Shown piece by piece: positions 53,503 to 55,190 of a stretch of 55,190 nucleotides of DNA. The stretch lies in contig NZ_WHIW01000017.1 in assembly GCF_009295635.1 (NCBI RefSeq), forward strand, positions 1-55,190. Reading direction: 5' to 3'. A program made the position numbers and the translations under genes. The stretch's first letter is position 1, and each line of letters begins with the position of its first letter. The notes below the pieces were generated by a model. That model searched no databases. It saw only the letters and a list, made by a program, of their open reading frames with translations, and was not told the DNA's origin. Origin of the DNA: Alkalilimnicola sp. S0819 (GTDB taxonomy: Bacteria > Pseudomonadota > Gammaproteobacteria > Nitrococcales > WHIW01).

Positions 53503-53991
53503 ATGTCCATCTTCATGAACTACGACGGCATCAAGGGTGAATGCGCGGACAGCAACCACGAGGAATGGCTGGATCTGGAAAGCATCCAGTGGGGCGTGGA
53601 CCGGCGCATCACCTCCGCCACCTCCACCCAGAACGACCGGGAATCGGCCAATGCCGAGATCAGCGATCTGATCGTCACCCGCCGCATGGACAGCGCCACG
53701 CCGAACATCTTCATGGAAACCTGCTGTGGCACCGGCAAGGATGTGGTGATCCACCTTACCAAGACCGGCTCGGGCTCCGGCACCGACACCTACATGGAGT
53801 ACACCCTGAAGAACGCGCTGATGAGCCACTACTCGGTCAACGCCAACAGCCAGGAAACCGGCCGCCCCTCCGAGCAGATCACCATCAGCTTCGTCGACCT
53901 GGAGGTGAAATACACGCCCCATGACGAGGACGGCAATGCGCTGGCCGCCGTGGCCGTGGGCTTTGACACCGCCACCAACAACAAACGCTGA
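53503..53991 (+). CDS. hcp: Type VI secretion tube protein Hcp (TssD)
   Basis: A 162-residue secreted tube protein that stacks as hexameric rings inside the sheath and carries effectors. SIFMNYDGIKGECADSNHEEWLDLESIQWGV, ISDLIVTRRMDSATPNIF and the C-terminal ISFVDLEVKYTPHDEDG are Hcp1-type signatures. A Cys pair (METCCGTGK) is notable. Strong ribosome binding site (AAAAGGGAAAG). It lies 76 bases after tssH, more separated than the other tss genes, and is followed by a GC hairpin, both consistent with separate high-level expression. Confidence 0.96.
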   Translation: MSIFMNYDGIKGECADSNHEEWLDLESIQWGVDRRITSATSTQNDRESANAEISDLIVTRRMDSATPNIFMETCCGTGKDVVIHLTKTGSGSGTDTYMEYTLKNALMSHYSVNANSQETGRPSEQITISFVDLEVKYTPHDEDGNALAAVAVGFDTATNNKR

Positions 53992-53999
53992 TCGCATGC

Positions 54000-54023
54000 C
54001 CCGGGGCGGCCTGCCGCCCCGGG
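54000..54023 (+). terminator. Hairpin after hcp
   Basis: CCCGGGGCGGC (54000-54010) pairs perfectly with GCCGCCCCGGG (54013-54023) across a two-base loop, nine bases after the hcp stop. There is no T-run, so it may stabilise the hcp message or attenuate reading into the next gene rather than end all transcription. Confidence 0.5.
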
Positions 54024-54144
54024 AGCATCACGACAAGCGCCCAGCCCGCCGTCAAACAAGCTTCATCCGCCTGTCACCAAAGCGACATGCGCCCACCGTA
54101 CCGTGTGCCTCAACACAAGAGAGCGAAAGACACGGAGAGCGGCA

Positions 54145-54912
54145 ATGGCGATCAACACCAACCAAGGCAAGCGCCACCTGGTGGCGGGCCTGGCGAAGAC
54201 CCCCCACGAGATCCGCGAAGCACAGAAACTGCGCTACCAGGTCTTCGTCCAGGAGATGGGCGCCATGCTGCACGCCCGGGAGCCGGGCCTGGACCAGGAC
54301 GCCTACGACGAGCACTGCGAGCATCTGATCGTGCGCGACATGGCCAGCGGCGCGGTGGTGGGCTACACCCGCATACTCGACGAAGACCGTGCCCGGCGCG
54401 CCGGCGGTTTCTACTCCCACGGCGAGTTCGAGCTGGGCAATGTGTTGCGCCTGCCCGGGCGCTTCATGGAGATCGGCCGCACCTGCGTGCATCCGGACTA
54501 CCGCACCGGGGCCACCATTGCCGTGCTCTGGAGTGCGCTGGCCCGCCACATCAGCGAAGGCGACTTCGACTACGTCATGGGCTGCGCCAGCATCCAGATG
54601 CGCGATCGCGGCGCCTTGGCCCAGGCCATCATGGAGCGGCTGCGCGACCAGTACATGGTCGAGCGCGACCGCCGGGTACTGCCGCGCCTGCCGCTGCCCG
54701 TCGCCGCCCACACCGCCACCGAGGTGCGCCTGCCCCCGCTGCTCAAGGCCTATCTGTCACTGGGCGCGCGCGTCTGCGGCGAGCCTTGCTGGGACCCGGC
54801 GTTCCAGGTGGCGGACCTGTTCGTACTCTTCGACCTGAAGGCCCTGAACGAGCGCTATGCCCGCCGCTTCCTCATCCCACAGCGCAGCGGCCCGCGCCGC
54901 AAGGTCGCCTGA
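54145..54912 (+). CDS. GNAT acyltransferase, OlsB-like (Acetyltransf_5 family)
   Basis: A 255-residue protein of the GNAT-like group that includes OlsB, the ornithine N-acyltransferase of ornithine-lipid synthesis. Features are AQKLRYQVFVQEMGAMLHA, DEHCEHLIVRDMASGAVVGYTRIL, GGFYSHGEFELGNVLRL, the core MEIGRTCVHPDYRTGATIAVLW and FDYVMGCASIQM. The C-terminal third (LPPLLKAYLSLGARVCGEPCWDPAFQVADLFVLFDL) also fits. It probably moves an acyl group from acyl carrier protein to an amine; substrate is inferred only. No olsA (lyso-lipid O-acyltransferase) is next to it. It follows hcp by 153 bases and has its own terminator. Confidence 0.82.
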   Translation: MAINTNQGKRHLVAGLAKTPHEIREAQKLRYQVFVQEMGAMLHAREPGLDQDAYDEHCEHLIVRDMASGAVVGYTRILDEDRARRAGGFYSHGEFELGNVLRLPGRFMEIGRTCVHPDYRTGATIAVLWSALARHISEGDFDYVMGCASIQMRDRGALAQAIMERLRDQYMVERDRRVLPRLPLPVAAHTATEVRLPPLLKAYLSLGARVCGEPCWDPAFQVADLFVLFDLKALNERYARRFLIPQRSGPRRKVA

Positions 54913-54944
54913 ACAACAGCAACAACACGTTCCCCTCGAAGCTG

Positions 54945-54977
54945 GCCGGAGCCTTCCCAGGACTCCGGCTTTTTTTT
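54945..54977 (+). terminator. Rho-independent terminator after the OlsB-like gene
   Basis: GCCGGAG (54945-54951) pairs with CTCCGGC (54963-54969), followed by eight T. It ends the last transcription unit of the window. Confidence 0.9.
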
Positions 54978-55190
54978 GGTTCTTCGCGGGTTGGCGGGAA
55001 AACCAACAGATCTCTCGATGGTGGTGATAGGCGGGTCGGCAAGCTTGGCGCGGACCCTCTTGGCGCGGACCCTGGGGCGGGTACGGCCGGCGGCGGCCCA
55101 CGATTTGGCACCGGGCTGCGCCCGGCGCTCCCCTGCGCTTCTCGCCGGAAGGGGGCGAGCAGCAAACTCGCTACGCTCAAACAAGCTGCT
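54978..55190 (-). repeat. Palindromic intergenic repeat, copy C (inverted relative to copy A), with flanking motif
   Basis: 55044-55190 is the inverted match of 8-154. Inside it TTGGCGCGGACCCT(C/G) is repeated twice in tandem (55045-55074, 15-base period); copy A carries a slightly diverged version of the same tandem. The window stops in the loop-proximal arm of the family hairpin, as it does at the left end. At 54979-55000 lies GGTTCTTCG followed by CGGGTTGGCGGGAA, a near copy of the motif at 10084-10106. No gene is seen here. Confidence 0.85.

Noticed and set aside
44027-53991. Type VI block as a remnant contractile phage
   Set aside because: TssA, TssF, TssG, ClpV and Hcp are specific to T6SS, and no capsid, terminase, integrase or lysis genes are present.
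1-55190. CRISPR arrays, insertion sequences, integrases of mobile elements, attachment sites
   Set aside because: No regularly spaced repeats or transposase genes were seen; the only tyrosine recombinase is the housekeeping XerD.

Overview
The window is GC-rich, densely coded chromosomal DNA of a gammaproteobacterium. Gene orders that support this are gloB / methyltransferase-rnhA-dnaQ, minCDE, rpsP-rimM-trmD-rplS, ffh-ypjD-corB, mutS-fdxA and xerD-dsbC. The order and composition fit the Ectothiorhodospiraceae/Chromatiales side of the class, but that placement is inference. No rRNA, tRNA, CRISPR array, insertion sequence or prophage was seen. Both ends lie inside the same palindromic intergenic repeat in opposite orientation, so the window is probably a whole contig that broke at this repeat.

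Layout. 1-520: repeat region. 521-4009: HAD phosphatase, dnaQ, rnhA and a methyltransferase (minus), divergent from gloB; then the lytic transglycosylase mltD (plus). 5729-10044: minCDE and ogt-htpG (minus). 10045-10516: gene-free region with a diverged repeat copy. 10517-13930: orphan acetolactate synthase large subunit divergent from serB. 14003-17902: a 1299-residue regulator (SARP/BTAD, degenerate cyclase, AAA ATPase, TPR). 17924-22256: alpha/beta hydrolase, the rplS-trmD-rimM-rpsP ribosomal/tRNA-modification operon and ffh (minus). 22401-29434: ypjD, corB, cysS (minus), lpxH, a stand-alone AsnC effector domain (minus) and rlmKL. 29698-30980: two envelope lipoproteins (DUF4398; DUF4398-like helix plus OmpA). 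31189-34216: arfB, yajQ and a nitric-oxide response operon ybaN-nnrS-nsrR (minus) behind a well-matched NsrR operator. 34302-38921: pncC, a small ORF, a methyltransferase, mutS, a small conserved gene and the ferredoxin gene fdxA. 39006-42616: dsbC, xerD, a slipin (minus) and rlmM (plus).

42872-53991 is a type VI secretion gene block, tssA-B-C-C'-E-F-G-H-hcp, all on the plus strand with overlapping or nearly touching reading frames. It encodes the tail sheath (B, C), sheath recycling ATPase (H), baseplate parts (E, F, G), the cap/assembly protein (A) and the tube (Hcp). It carries two adjacent tssC paralogues. The membrane complex (TssJLM), TssK, VgrG and PAAR are absent here and must lie elsewhere if the system works. 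It is followed by an OlsB-like acyltransferase gene with its own terminator.

Most of the window is core housekeeping DNA. The parts most worth a second look are the palindromic repeat family at both ends and at 10.3 kb, the SARP-cyclase-ATPase regulator whose cyclase metal sites are gone, the tandem tssC genes, the orphan acetolactate synthase with a long leader, and the NsrR operator.
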